Shown piece by piece: positions 1 through 8,295 of a stretch of DNA of 64,000 nt (its first letter is position 1; each line of letters starts with the position of its first letter). The notes beneath the pieces were generated by a model that was given only the letters and a program-made list of their open reading frames with translations, did not search any database and was not told the DNA's origin. A program made the position numbers and the translations under genes. Origin of the DNA: Streptomyces sp. CB02400 (GTDB lineage: Bacteria; Actinomycetota; Actinomycetes; Streptomycetales; Streptomycetaceae); NCBI RefSeq assembly GCF_001905725.1, contig NZ_LIWB01000004.1, forward strand, positions 62,001 through 126,000. The letters are read 5' to 3'.

Positions 1-421
1 CGACCGTCGCGGGCGGCAGATGTGGCGCCTCATGCCGAAGCAGCCCTCTGAAGTACGCCTCGGTCTGGAGCAAACCGGGGATGACGTTGGGAGCCCACTC
101 CTCGAGTGTCTCCGCCTGCTTCTCCAGTTCGGGCACATCGGCGAAGTACAGCGGGTGCCCGATGCCTCGCGCCCTGGCCGCGTCTTCACACCGACGCTGG
201 AAGAACCCATCCGTGCCCAGCCGTTCGTCCACATGCCTGGCGAGGTCCATCGGCATCCGCCGCTCACCCCGCTCGATCTGGCTCAGGAACGAGAGACCCC
301 GGAAACTGTCCCTCGCCAACTGCTCCAGCGTCAGCCCCGCCTGCTCCCGCTTGTAGCGCAACTCGGCGCCGTAGAAGCAGGGGACGCTCGTCGACGCGTC
401 GGGATCCTTGCGTGCGGGCAC
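1..421 (-). CDS. Helix-turn-helix regulator with DUF5753 domain (3' part cut off by window edge)
   Basis: This is a putative DNA-binding regulator of the XRE/DUF5753 type that is very common in Streptomyces. Reading leftwards from a GTG at 421, the N-terminus (VPARKDPDAS) leads into an XRE-type helix-turn-helix at about residues 15-65, with GLTLEQLARDS and LSFLSQIERGER as the turn and recognition region. After that comes the start of a DUF5753 domain with the signature VIPGLLQTEAYFRGLLR. The gene runs off the window, so the rest of DUF5753 is missing. It is transcribed away from the small protein and ATPase at 544-1160. In this family such partners often act as a regulator plus small effector set, so the divergent genes may be its targets. 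That link is inference. The GTG is preceded by a G-rich stretch that could serve as ribosome binding site. Confidence 0.85.
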   Translation of the reverse strand, partial: MPARKDPDASTSVPCFYGAELRYKREQAGLTLEQLARDSFRGLSFLSQIERGERRMPMDLARHVDERLGTDGFFQRRCEDAARARGIGHPLYFADVPELEKQAETLEEWAPNVIPGLLQTEAYFRGLLRHEAPHLPPATV

Positions 422-493
422 AACCCACCACCCCCGTTTGCCGGTTACCGTGCGCAACCCGAACACCTTTCACGGTACGCGGCGTGACGTCAC

Positions 494-515
494 TCTGTGA
501 GTGGTTCATCACAGA
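494..515. promoter_or_regulatory. Inverted repeat between divergent regulator and small-protein genes
   Basis: A perfect 7-bp inverted repeat (TCTGTGA, 8 bases, TCACAGA) lies in the 122-base gap between the divergent regulator and the 544 gene. A TGACGTCA palindrome sits just upstream at 485-492. The position suits an operator for the neighbouring helix-turn-helix protein. The binding protein is not known. Confidence 0.3.
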
Positions 516-543
516 ACGCACAGGTCGCAGAAAGGCGCACGGC

Positions 544-756
544 ATGCACCACCACCACGACGACGGCACGGAAACCCGTGTCGAACAACTCCGCACCGCG
601 CTGGAAGCGCACGGCATCACACTCCCCTCCCCCACCGTGGACCTGCCGACCTTCGCAGGCGCGTACGCCGGACAGACGCTCATCCCCCTCGGCAACTGCA
701 ACGAGGAGACCGCCCGCGCCCTGACCGCCGCCCTGCGCAAGGCGGCCGGCCGGTGA
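544..756 (+). CDS. Small conserved actinobacterial protein (70 aa)
   Basis: The product is a short soluble protein that starts MHHHHDDGTETRVEQL and ends ALTAALRKAAGR. I do not recognise a catalytic motif or a named domain. The natural run of four histidines plus two aspartates near the start could bind metal, but nothing else supports that. The ATG has an AGAAAGG-type ribosome binding site 9-10 bases upstream. Its TGA overlaps the GTG of the next gene (GTGA), so the two are translationally coupled. In Streptomyces, small proteins of this size often travel with a DUF5753 regulator and an RsbW-like ATPase, which is the arrangement here. Function is unknown. Confidence 0.7.
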   Translation: MHHHHDDGTETRVEQLRTALEAHGITLPSPTVDLPTFAGAYAGQTLIPLGNCNEETARALTAALRKAAGR

Positions 757-1160
757 CCGAACCGCTCACGCTCGAACTGCTCGCGCTGCCCAAGGCCGTA
801 CCCGAGGTTCGTCGGGTGGTCCGCGAACACCTCGGCGCACCCTGCCCCGAGGTCCAGCTCTGCGTCAGCGAGCTGCTGACCAACGTGATCGACCACGTCG
901 GCGAGGGCACGCCGGTGATCCTCCGTCTGATCCGCACGGCGGACGGCCGTACCCGCGTGGAACTCACCGATTCCGACCAGCACGCCTGGCTCGTCGCACG
1001 CAGACCGGACGAGGACGACGAGACCGGCCGCGGTCTGCTGCTGCTCGACGCGCTCGCACGGCGCTGGGGTGTGTGGCTGACGCCTGTGGGCAAGACGGTG
1101 TGGTGCGAGTTGCGGGGAGACGCGCCCGGATACACGGGTGGTTCCGCCCCGCACACCTGA
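753..1160 (+). CDS. ATP-binding protein of the RsbW/HATPase_c_2 type
   Basis: This 135-aa protein has the fold signature of an anti-sigma/serine-kinase type GHKL ATPase. An N-box-like helix, VSELLTNVIDHVG, lies near residue 40. A G-box-like stretch, DETGRGLLLLDALARRWG, lies near residue 90, followed by the GKTVWCEL strand. The family usually phosphorylates or sequesters regulatory partners in the cytoplasm. The usual second N-box asparagine context is partly preserved. The GTG start overlaps the stop of the preceding small gene, so the pair forms one operon. The target protein cannot be told from the sequence. The call to family is firm and the exact role is open. Confidence 0.85.
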   Translation: MTEPLTLELLALPKAVPEVRRVVREHLGAPCPEVQLCVSELLTNVIDHVGEGTPVILRLIRTADGRTRVELTDSDQHAWLVARRPDEDDETGRGLLLLDALARRWGVWLTPVGKTVWCELRGDAPGYTGGSAPHT

Positions 1161-1249
1161 AACTTTGCAGGTACCTCCGATCGCCTGTTCCGCCCAGCAT
1201 GGTCACGGCGAAACACCAGTGCCACCGGACCAACGGGGAAGGAACCTCC

Positions 1250-1813
1250 ATGAACCTCCGTACGACACGCACTCGCCTGGGCGCCGCGGCCGTCGCCGCG
1301 CTCGCCGCCGGTGCTCTGGCCGTGGGCGCCTCGCCCGCCTCCGCCTCGGCCTCCAGCGGATACGTCAGCGGCGCCGGTACGTACACCGACGACTTCGGCG
1401 ACGAGGGCCTCCTGTCCACGTCCTCGCACAACAGCTCGAACGCCACCTGCCTGTGGCAGATCATTCTCCTGGCGGAGGGCGCCAACGAGTCGGACGGCAC
1501 CGACTTCGACATGTCGGACATCGACGGCCACTTCGGCCCCAACACGCAGCACGCCACCAAGCGGCTGCAGGTGAGCTGGGGACTCGCCGACTCGTTCAGC
1601 GACGCGGACGGCAAGGTCGGCCCGAACACCTTCGGCTACGCCGACAGCAAGCTGCGCTACCTGGGGGGCAGCACGGCCTCGGGCGGGAACCTGCACGTCC
1701 GTTACCAGGGGGCGAAGTACTACTTCGACGTCTACCGGACAGACGGAAAGTACCGGATCTACCACAACGGCGCGTGGCACACCACGAGCTACACCTCCAA
1801 CACCTGCGACTGA
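1250..1813 (+). CDS. Secreted peptidoglycan-binding-like protein
   Basis: The 187-aa product has a Sec signal peptide (MNLRTTRTRLGAAAVAAL then AGALAVGASPASAS). The mature part resembles a peptidoglycan-binding domain of the PG_binding_1 kind: DGHFGPNTQHATKRLQ is followed by a second half, DADGKVGPNTF, in the usual order. The C-terminal 45 residues are rich in Tyr and Gly (KYYFDVYRTDGKYRIYHNG) and look like beta strands. Two cysteines, in SNATCLW and at the very end (NTCD), could form a disulfide. A good ribosome binding site (GGGGAAGGAACC) precedes the ATG. The gene stands alone and ends before a very strong hairpin. It probably acts outside the cell on the wall. No catalytic residues are visible. 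Confidence 0.8.
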   Translation: MNLRTTRTRLGAAAVAALAAGALAVGASPASASASSGYVSGAGTYTDDFGDEGLLSTSSHNSSNATCLWQIILLAEGANESDGTDFDMSDIDGHFGPNTQHATKRLQVSWGLADSFSDADGKVGPNTFGYADSKLRYLGGSTASGGNLHVRYQGAKYYFDVYRTDGKYRIYHNGAWHTTSYTSNTCD

Positions 1814-1873
1814 TCCGGGCGGACGGCCCTGTGCGGCCCGGCCCGACGGTCCGGCGGCACGGAGACATCCAGT

Positions 1874-1921
1874 ACGGCGGGGCCCGGCATCAGCCGATCG
1901 GCTGATGCCGGGCCCCGCCGT
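1874..1921. terminator. 48-bp perfect palindrome, probable terminator
   Basis: Every base from 1874 to 1921 pairs with its mirror, giving a 24-bp perfect stem centred between 1897 and 1898 (core CAGCCGATCGGCTG). It begins about 60 bases after the stop of the secreted protein gene and has no long T-run. It should work in both directions. Confidence 0.8.
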
Positions 1922-2085
1922 GTCCCCCGACGGCAAGCGTCACGGTCCGAGGGTGTTCCGGCAATGACGGTGCGTCAGGACTGCCTGTATCCGGCAGTGA
2001 TCTCCGGTCCGGGGTGGTGAAAGGATGTTCGGGACGGCAGTCGCCGTCTTCCGTGAAAGCCCTTACCGAACAGGCAGGTTCACGC

Positions 2086-2835
2086 ATGAGACTGACCCGC
2101 GGTGTTCTGGCGGTGGCCGCCACTGCGCTCACGCCGGCCCTCCTTCTCACCGGTCCGGCGTTCGCCGCGGACTCGGTGCCGGCTCCTGTCGCCGCCACAG
2201 CGGCGGCCGGCACCGACGACCCCGGTACGCCGGTGGACGAGATGTCAGAGCACGAGCTCCGCGCCGCCATCCTCACGATCCTCGGCAAGCCCTACGCGGG
2301 CAAGCGCGTCACACGGGACGCCAACGCGGCCCTGGACGGCACCCTGGAGGACATGCGGACGTTCCTGAAGACCGGCTACCGGCTCGCGCAGTACGAAGAC
2401 GACAAGGTCGCCCTCTTCACCATCCTCGGCAAGCCCTACGCCGGAAAGCGCGTCAAGCAGGAGATCTACGCACTCCTCGACGCACCCACCCCCGAAAAGC
2501 TCCGCACCTGGCTGGACACCGGCTACCGGCTCGCGCAGTACGAAGACGACAAGGTCGCCCTCTTCACCATCCTCGGCAAGCCCTACGCCGGAAAGCGCGT
2601 CAAGCAGGAGATCTACGCACTCCTCGACGCACCCACCCCCGAAAAGCTCCGCACCTGGCTGGAGACCGGCTACCGGCTCGCGCAGGCCGAGGACGACCGC
2701 GTGGCCGTCGCGCGGATGCTGGCCGATCCGGACATCAGCGACGCCCTCCGCGCGGCCGCGGAAGAGGTCATCGACGGTACGCCGGAGGAGCTGCGGTACT
2801 TCCTGGAGACCGGCCAGTACGAGGTGGACGAGTAG
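2086..2835 (+). CDS. Secreted ALF-repeat protein
   Basis: The 249-aa product starts with a signal peptide (MRLTRGVLAVAATALTPALL, cleavage probably after AFA). The remainder is built from helical ALF repeats, a short Streptomyces-rich repeat family of unknown function. The repeat signature is ALxxxTPExLRxFLxTGYRLAQxEDDxVA, with a unit of about 49 residues. Two consecutive units are identical at DNA level over 146 of 147 bases. The start ATG at 2086 is preferred over upstream in-frame ATGs because it begins the signal peptide. The gene is monocistronic, between a palindrome and a hairpin shared with purH. It probably acts as an exported or wall-associated protein; its partner is unknown. Confidence 0.85.
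   Translation: MRLTRGVLAVAATALTPALLLTGPAFAADSVPAPVAATAAAGTDDPGTPVDEMSEHELRAAILTILGKPYAGKRVTRDANAALDGTLEDMRTFLKTGYRLAQYEDDKVALFTILGKPYAGKRVKQEIYALLDAPTPEKLRTWLDTGYRLAQYEDDKVALFTILGKPYAGKRVKQEIYALLDAPTPEKLRTWLETGYRLAQAEDDRVAVARMLADPDISDALRAAAEEVIDGTPEELRYFLETGQYEVDE
2371..2664 (+). repeat. 147-bp tandem duplication inside the ALF-repeat gene
   Basis: Bases 2371-2517 and 2518-2664 are the same except for the final base (GAC versus GAG codon, Asp to Glu). The preceding unit (about 2224-2370) and the following one are only similar. This indicates a recent in-frame duplication of one repeat. Confidence 0.95.
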
Positions 2836-2842
2836 GACACCT

Positions 2843-2874
2843 CCGCCCGGCCGCTCGCACGAGCGGCCGGGCGG
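2843..2874. terminator. Bidirectional hairpin between ALF gene and purH
   Basis: CCGCCCGGCCGCTC pairs perfectly with GAGCGGCCGGGCGG across a very short loop. It lies in the 47-base gap between two convergent stop codons, so it should terminate both transcripts. Confidence 0.75.
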
Positions 2875-2882
2875 ACGGAGCC

Positions 2883-4445
2883 TCAGTGGAAGAAGTGGCG
2901 CGTGCCCGTGAAGTACATCGTCACGCCCGCCTTCTTCGCGGCCTCGACGACCAGTTCGTCGCGGACCGAGCCGCCGGGCTGGACCACGGCCTTCACTCCG
3001 GCCTCGGTGAGGATCTCCAGGCCGTCGGGGAACGGGAAGAACGCGTCCGAGGCGGCGTAGGAACCGGCCGCGCGCTCGGCGCCCGCCCGCTCCACCGCCA
3101 GCTTCGCGGAGTCGACGCGGTTGACCTGGCCCATGCCGACGCCGACGGAGGCGCCGTCCTTGGCGAGCAGGATCGCGTTGGACTTCACCGCGCGGCACGC
3201 CTTCCAGGCGAAGGCGAGGTCGGCCAGCTCCGCCTCGGTCAGGGCCTCGCCGGTGGCCAGCGTCCAGGTGGCGGGGTCGTCGCCCTCGGCCTGGAGGCGG
3301 TCGGTGACCTGGAGCAGGGCGCCGCCGTCGATCGGCTTGACCTCGACCGGGGCGGAGGGGGCCTCGGGGGCGCGCAGGACGCGGATGTTCTTCTTCTTGG
3401 TGAGGGCGTCGAGGGCGCCCTCCTCGTAGTCCGGCGCGACGATGACCTCGGTGAAGATCTCCGCGACCTGCTCGGCCATCTCCTTGGACACCGGACGGTT
3501 GACCGCGATCACACCGCCGTACGCGGAGACCGGGTCGCAGGCGTGCGCCTTGCGGTGCGCCTCGGCGACGTCCGCGCCGGTCGCGATGCCGCAGGGGTTG
3601 GCGTGCTTGATGATCGCGACGGCCGGGATGTCGTGGTCGTACGCGGCACGGAGGGCGGCGTCCGTGTCCGTGTAGTTGTTGTACGACATCTCCTTGCCGT
3701 GCAGCTGCTCCGCCTCGGCGAGGCCGCCCGTGCCCGAGACGTAGAGCGCTGCGGGCTGGTGCGGGTTCTCTCCGTAGCGCAGGGTGTTCTTGCGCTCCCA
3801 GGTGGCGCCGAGGAAGTCGGGGAACTGCGAGTCGTCCACCGGGGCGTAGGACGAGGCGAACCAGGATGCCACCGCCACGTCGTACGCGGCCGTGTGCTGG
3901 AAGGCCTCCGCGGCGAGCCGCTTGCGGGTGGTGAGGTCGAAGCCGCCGTCCTGGACCGCGGCGAGGACGTCGCCGTAGCGGGCGGGGCTGGTCACGACGG
4001 CGACCGAGGGGTGGTTCTTGGCGGCGGCGCGCACCATCGACGGGCCGCCGATGTCGATCTGCTCCACGCACTCGTCGGGCGTGGCGCCCGAGGCGACGGT
4101 CTCGCGGAACGGGTAGAGGTTCACGACGACGAGGTCGAACGGCTCCACGCCCAGCTCGGCGAGCTGCCGCTGGTGGTCCTCCAGGCGCAGGTCGGCGAGG
4201 ATGCCGGCGTGGACCTTCGGGTGCAGGGTCTTGACGCGGCCGTCTAGGCACTCGGGGAAGCCGGTGAGCTCCTCGACCTTGGTGACGGGGACGCCCGCGG
4301 CGGCGATCTTCGCGGCGGTGGACCCGGTGGAGACGAGCTCCACGCCGGCCTCGTGCAGGCCGCGCGCGAGGTCCTCGAGGCCGGTCTTGTCGTAGACGGA
4401 GACGAGCGCCCGTCGGATGGCCCGCTTGTTGCTCTCGGCGGTCAC
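2883..4445 (-). CDS. purH: PurH: bifunctional AICAR transformylase / IMP cyclohydrolase
   Basis: PurH carries out the last two steps to IMP: formyl transfer from 10-formyl-THF to AICAR, then cyclisation. The 520-aa length is normal. The N-terminal MGS-like cyclohydrolase part starts [17 protein letters not shown] with [13 protein letters not shown] and [12 protein letters not shown]. The transformylase part shows [31 protein letters not shown] and NPCGIA. The GTG start overlaps the purN stop (GTGA), so purN-purH is a coupled operon. One oddity is a CTA leucine codon within a CTAG tetranucleotide (near 4244), both rare in Streptomyces, next to an ECLDGR where the family usually has a Met. Confidence in function is very high. 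Confidence 0.98.
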   Translation of the reverse strand: MTAESNKRAIRRALVSVYDKTGLEDLARGLHEAGVELVSTGSTAAKIAAAGVPVTKVEELTGFPECLDGRVKTLHPKVHAGILADLRLEDHQRQLAELGVEPFDLVVVNLYPFRETVASGATPDECVEQIDIGGPSMVRAAAKNHPSVAVVTSPARYGDVLAAVQDGGFDLTTRKRLAAEAFQHTAAYDVAVASWFASSYAPVDDSQFPDFLGATWERKNTLRYGENPHQPAALYVSGTGGLAEAEQLHGKEMSYNNYTDTDAALRAAYDHDIPAVAIIKHANPCGIATGADVAEAHRKAHACDPVSAYGGVIAVNRPVSKEMAEQVAEIFTEVIVAPDYEEGALDALTKKKNIRVLRAPEAPSAPVEVKPIDGGALLQVTDRLQAEGDDPATWTLATGEALTEAELADLAFAWKACRAVKSNAILLAKDGASVGVGMGQVNRVDSAKLAVERAGAERAAGSYAASDAFFPFPDGLEILTEAGVKAVVQPGGSVRDELVVEAAKKAGVTMYFTGTRHFFH

Positions 4446-5080
4446 TGGATAACTACCTTTCGTCCCTCAATGCGGTAGCCGTTGCGGGCGAGGAGCCCCA
4501 CGACCTCGACGAGCAGCCTTCGCTCGACGTCCTTGATGCGCTCGTGCAGAGCGCTCTCGTCGTCCTCGTCCCGGACCTCCACCACGCCCTGCGCGATGAT
4601 CGGTCCGGTGTCGACGCCGTCGTCGACGAAGTGGACGGTGCAGCCGGTGACCTTGGCGCCGTACGCGAGTGCGTCCCGTACGCCGTGGGCTCCGGGGAAA
4701 CTGGGCAGCAGGGCGGGGTGGGTGTTGACGAACCGCCCGCCGAAGCGCGCGAGGAACTCCTTCCCCACGATCTTCATGAACCCCGCGGACACCACGAGGT
4801 CGGGTTCGTGGGCGGCGACGGCCTCGGCGAGCGCCGCGTCCCACTCCTCGCGGGTCGGGTGGTCCTTGACCTTGCACACGAAGGTCGGCAGCCCGGCGCG
4901 CTCGGCGCGGGCCAGCCCCTCGATGCCCTCGCGGTCGGCGCCGACGGCCACGACCTCGGCCCCGTACGCCTCGGCGCCGGTGGCGGCGATCTCGTCGAGG
5001 AGCGCCTGGAGGTTGGTGCCGGATCCGGAGACCAGCACGACGAGACGCCTGGCGCGCTCGGCCACGGGCTTGGCGGCCAC
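4442..5080 (-). CDS. purN: PurN: phosphoribosylglycinamide formyltransferase
   Basis: PurN formylates GAR using 10-formyl-THF, the third step of purine synthesis. The 212-aa product has the expected N-terminal substrate motif [15 protein letters not shown] and the catalytic block [22 protein letters not shown]. It also has [18 protein letters not shown], which contains the conserved His and Asp of the active site. I chose the GTG at 5080 ([12 protein letters not shown]) because the protein then has the usual length and a GAGAAAGG ribosome binding site lies upstream. Longer in-frame extensions are low-complexity. It is the first gene of the purN-purH operon. An AT-rich stretch about 50-60 bases upstream (near 5131-5145) probably holds the promoter. 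Confidence 0.97.
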   Translation of the reverse strand: MAAKPVAERARRLVVLVSGSGTNLQALLDEIAATGAEAYGAEVVAVGADREGIEGLARAERAGLPTFVCKVKDHPTREEWDAALAEAVAAHEPDLVVSAGFMKIVGKEFLARFGGRFVNTHPALLPSFPGAHGVRDALAYGAKVTGCTVHFVDDGVDTGPIIAQGVVEVRDEDDESALHERIKDVERRLLVEVVGLLARNGYRIEGRKVVIQ

Positions 5081-5454
5081 GGTGGGGCCCTTTCTCGGGG
5101 AGCGTCTGTACGGTCGGCGGCACAGCGCTTTGTATATTCCTACGAATGCTTCGCGTCCCCGGATACGGGGAAGCCTACGAAGCGGCCGACCGTCAGCAAC
5201 GATACCGGCACACCGGGCGGCCCCCACGGGACGGGGGCGTGGCCGGAAGGTAGCGTCTGGGAAGAGCCGGTCCTGGAACGTCGGGGCGCGTGGGAACGCG
5301 AACCGTGCACCGGGCGTTCACAGGATGACGGACCCGGGCAGCGGAGAGCCGACGGGAACGCACCGGTTCACCAGCCCAGTCGTAGTCGAATACGTCGTGC
5401 CAGGCGGTCACGCCGGACCACGCCGTGCTTCATTAAGGGGAAGACGCTCACTTG
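5081..5454. other. Divergent intergenic region, purN / membrane protein
   Basis: This 374-base gap separates divergent genes. The AT-rich island around 5131-5147 (TTTGTATATTCC) is the likely purN promoter. An AGGGGAAG ribosome binding site at 5436-5443 serves the rightward gene. I see no purine-responsive riboswitch and no convincing gene. Confidence 0.5.
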
Positions 5455-6219
5455 ATGCCGGACCGCAGCCTGCGACTTCTCACGTTCCCCCAGCAGTCCG
5501 CCCAGGGAGGGCAGCGGAGCGCCGTGCTGCTGCGGGAGCGCCCCGCCTCGCCGCCCGACGCGCCCCGGGGCGAGGGCGGCGACGACGGGCGCCGTGGGGC
5601 CCAGGGCTCCCAGGACGACAATCCGTTCGCGCCGCCGCCGGAGGGGACTCCCGACCAGCCCTGGCAGCCGAGGCACCCGTCCGGCGGGGAGGGCGGCGAC
5701 CGCTCTTCCTGGGGCCGGAACTGGAGCGACCGGCAGCCCGGCCGCTCCCCCGGCGGTTTCGGCGAGCGCCCGCGCGGCCCCGAGGGGCAGGGCGGCGGCC
5801 CCCAGGGACCCGGCATGCGCTGGGACCCCACGGACCCGGCCCAGCGCCGTGCGCGCCTCGCCCTGCTGTCCGGCATGTGGGCCTTCTTCTTCGGCCTGTT
5901 CAGCTGGCCGTACGTCGCGCTGCTGCTGGGCGCGCTCGCCCTGTACTGGGGCATCAGCGCCCTGCGCGGCAAGCCCCGCGCGCAGGACCCGGACACCCCG
6001 GCGCCCGAGCCGAAGGGCCGCCCGCAGACCACGGCCGCGGTGAGCGGACTGGTCACGGGGTCGCTGGCGCTCGCCCTGGTCGCCGCGTCCTTCACGGCCC
6101 AGCTGGTCTACAGCGACTACTACACCTGCACCAACGACGCCCTCACCCAGGAGGCCCGCCAGTCCTGCAGCGATCTCCTCCCGGAGCAGCTCCGCGACCT
6201 CCTGGGGGACGGCGGCTGA
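5455..6219 (+). CDS. Two-helix integral membrane protein, function unknown
   Basis: The 254-aa product has a long, Pro/Gly/Arg-rich, probably disordered N-terminal half (to about residue 120). Two transmembrane segments follow: [20 protein letters not shown] plus [14 protein letters not shown] as one helical hairpin region, and [19 protein letters not shown]. The short C-terminal tail has two cysteines (YYTCTNDAL and QSCSDLL) that would lie outside and could pair. The start is ATG 5455; a TTG directly before it could also be used with the same ribosome binding site. The same gene sits next to purN in other streptomycetes as far as I recall. No enzymatic motif is seen. Confidence 0.75.
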   Translation: MPDRSLRLLTFPQQSAQGGQRSAVLLRERPASPPDAPRGEGGDDGRRGAQGSQDDNPFAPPPEGTPDQPWQPRHPSGGEGGDRSSWGRNWSDRQPGRSPGGFGERPRGPEGQGGGPQGPGMRWDPTDPAQRRARLALLSGMWAFFFGLFSWPYVALLLGALALYWGISALRGKPRAQDPDTPAPEPKGRPQTTAAVSGLVTGSLALALVAASFTAQLVYSDYYTCTNDALTQEARQSCSDLLPEQLRDLLGDGG

Positions 6220-6228
6220 CACCCGCTC

Positions 6229-8199
6229 TCACTCCCGTGCGCCGGACGTGGGGCCCTCCTCGCCGGGGGCGGTGACCGCGTCCCGCACGCCGAACGGCAT
6301 GTCCCAGTCCCACAGGTCGGACGCGGGTTCCCGGGTGTGGTGGAGCAGGTACGGCTCGTCGGGGTCGTCGCACGGGAAGGGCGGGACCGGCCTGCCACGT
6401 ACGGGCGGCGCCGACTTCGCCCCCTCCGGGGTGCGGTGGTCCCGTGGTGCACCGGGCTCCGGGAGCCGGTCCCCTGGGATCCGTCGGTCCCGTGACGACC
6501 CGATCCCCAGAAGCCGGTTCCCCGGGATTCGGCGGTTCCCCGGGATTCGGCGGTTCCGTGACGATCCGGGACTCAACATCCGGTCCCCCGGGATCCGGCG
6601 GCCCCGTGACGACCCGATCCCCAGAAACCGGCTCCTCAGGCCCCGACGGTCCCGTGACGATCCGGGACTCGGGAGCTGCTCCCCCGGGATCCGGCGGCCC
6701 CGTGACGACCCGATCCCCAGAAACCGGCTCCTCAGGCCCCGACGGTCCCGTGACGATCCGGAACTCAACATCCGGTCCCCCAGGCCCCGACGGTCCCGTG
6801 ACGATCCGGGACTCGGGAGCTGCTCCCCCGGGACCCGGCGGCTCCGTGGTGATCCCGGCCCCGGGGGCCGGTCCCCCGCCTCTCCTCCGGGTGGGCGGCG
6901 GCGCCAGGCTCGTACCACCAGGGCCGTGGGGACCGCCACCAGCGTGAGCCAGGCCAGTGTCGCGGCTCCCACCTGCCACCACACCGGACCGAACCGGGAG
7001 AGCGCGGCCACTCCCAGCGGCCCGCCCGCGAGCGCGGCGAGCACGGACAGCAGGGCCGCGCACAGCACGGCCGCCAGTCCCGCCGCACCGGCGGTCCGGC
7101 CGCTGGTCCAGGCCGGGGCGGGCGCCGGTCCGCTCCGCGCGGCGCCCCGGCCCACGAACCATCCCGCCACCAGTCCGGCCGCCACCGGCAGCGCCGCCGC
7201 CGCCCAGTTCGGCGCGGTCCCCGTTCCCGCGTCCGGCACCGCAGCGAGCAGCGGGAACGGCGGCAGCGGTGGAGTGGACGGCGAGAACAGCGGGGTCACC
7301 CGGGTGCCGGTCCCGAGGAGGAAGCCGGGGCCGAGGGCGTACGCCGCCGCCCACACCGCGGCGTTCGGCGCCAGCGTGACGCAGAGCAGCAGCACCGCCA
7401 GCCATCCCGACCAGCCCTCCGTCAGCCGCAGGAACGCCTGCCGGGTCTCCCCGCCGTGCCATCCCAGCGACACCACGAGGAGCAGCGCCCCGCCGCCGGC
7501 CAGCACCGTCACCCCGGCCGCCGCCGCCCGCACCACGACTCCGGGACGGCCTTCCGGTCCGAGGACCAGGTGGCGTGCGCCCCTCGGCAGCACCGCGCCC
7601 AGCACCCGCTCCAGCGGTCCGCTCGGACGGCCGTACGCCGTCCACACCCCCGCCCCCGCGGCCAGTCCGGCGACCAGCGGCACGCACACGACGGTCCCCT
7701 CCCACGCCGGCCGCAGCCCGCCGCCCGCGCAGTAGAGCGCGGCGGGCACGCCGACGGCGAGGTAGCCGAGGAGGACGCCCGCCCACGCCGTACGGCCGGG
7801 GACGAGCGGGGCCTCGCCGCCGGCGCCGCCCGCGCCGCCCTCCGCCGCGTCACGGGCCGCCCGGTGCAGCAGCCACACCGGCAGCGCGAGCAGCAGCAGC
7901 GGCGGGACGCCCACGGGTGCGGGGACGCCGGAGAGGGTGTCGGTGCGGATCAGTTCGGCGCCGTGGGCGAGCAGCCACAGCGCCGCCGCGATGTGCAGGG
8001 CGCCGCCGGGTCCGCTGTCGGGGTAGGGCGAGCTGATCCACAGCAGGATCACGAGGACGGCGAACGCCGCGAGCCCCAGTCCGGCCGCGAGGGCGCCGCC
8101 GAGGAGGGCGGAGGCGAGCCCCGGCGAGCGGTCGCGCACGCGGGTGAGCAGGGCGGCCGGCGTCGTACGGCGAGTGGTCATCTGGGTCACGTCCGCCAT
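6229..8199 (-). CDS. DUF6350-type multi-pass membrane protein with repeat tail
   Basis: The product is 656 aa. Residues 30 to about 430 hold roughly ten hydrophobic segments (for example [20 protein letters not shown] and [20 protein letters not shown]), matching the actinobacterial DUF6350 membrane family, sometimes labelled PerM/cell-division-related. The molecular role is unknown. From about residue 440 the protein becomes a hydrophilic array of 16-residue units of the type [16 protein letters not shown], encoded by a minisatellite. The last 60 residues are ordinary again ([23 protein letters not shown]). ATG 8199 has a GGGAG only one base away, so the ATG at 8181 ([12 protein letters not shown]) is an alternative start. 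The gene converges on the two-helix membrane protein with a 9-base gap. Confidence 0.8.
   Translation of the reverse strand: MADVTQMTTRRTTPAALLTRVRDRSPGLASALLGGALAAGLGLAAFAVLVILLWISSPYPDSGPGGALHIAAALWLLAHGAELIRTDTLSGVPAPVGVPPLLLLALPVWLLHRAARDAAEGGAGGAGGEAPLVPGRTAWAGVLLGYLAVGVPAALYCAGGGLRPAWEGTVVCVPLVAGLAAGAGVWTAYGRPSGPLERVLGAVLPRGARHLVLGPEGRPGVVVRAAAAGVTVLAGGGALLLVVSLGWHGGETRQAFLRLTEGWSGWLAVLLLCVTLAPNAAVWAAAYALGPGFLLGTGTRVTPLFSPSTPPLPPFPLLAAVPDAGTGTAPNWAAAALPVAAGLVAGWFVGRGAARSGPAPAPAWTSGRTAGAAGLAAVLCAALLSVLAALAGGPLGVAALSRFGPVWWQVGAATLAWLTLVAVPTALVVRAWRRRPPGGEAGDRPPGPGSPRSRRVPGEQLPSPGSSRDRRGLGDRMLSSGSSRDRRGLRSRFLGIGSSRGRRIPGEQLPSPGSSRDRRGLRSRFLGIGSSRGRRIPGDRMLSPGSSRNRRIPGNRRIPGNRLLGIGSSRDRRIPGDRLPEPGAPRDHRTPEGAKSAPPVRGRPVPPFPCDDPDEPYLLHHTREPASDLWDWDMPFGVRDAVTAPGEEGPTSGARE
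6465..6850 (-). repeat. 48-bp minisatellite inside the DUF6350 gene
   Basis: About eight imperfect 48-bp units (16 codons each) encode the Arg/Ser/Gly/Pro-rich tail. A higher-order 96-bp period is very clear: 6585-6665 and 6681-6761 are identical over 81 bases. One unit near 6520-6550 is shortened. Confidence 0.9.
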
Positions 8200-8295
8200 G
8201 CTCCCAACGACACGCGCTTTCCCGGTGTAACGGGCGAAGCGCGGCTGTGTCGCTCAATATACGTTTATGTACTTTTCTGGACGGAGGGGCGCCCA

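Noticed and set aside
2025..4247. A long plus-strand frame over the ALF gene and purH
   Set aside because: It is an Arg-rich shadow of two well-supported genes in other frames.
5193..5411. A 72-codon minus-strand frame upstream of purN ([14 protein letters not shown]...)
   Set aside because: It lies in the divergent promoter region, has no clear ribosome binding site and becomes Arg/Pro-rich shadow-like sequence.
5081..5454. Possible purine riboswitch before purN
   Set aside because: No purine-riboswitch core or three-way-junction pattern could be found; only an AT-rich promoter-like island is present.
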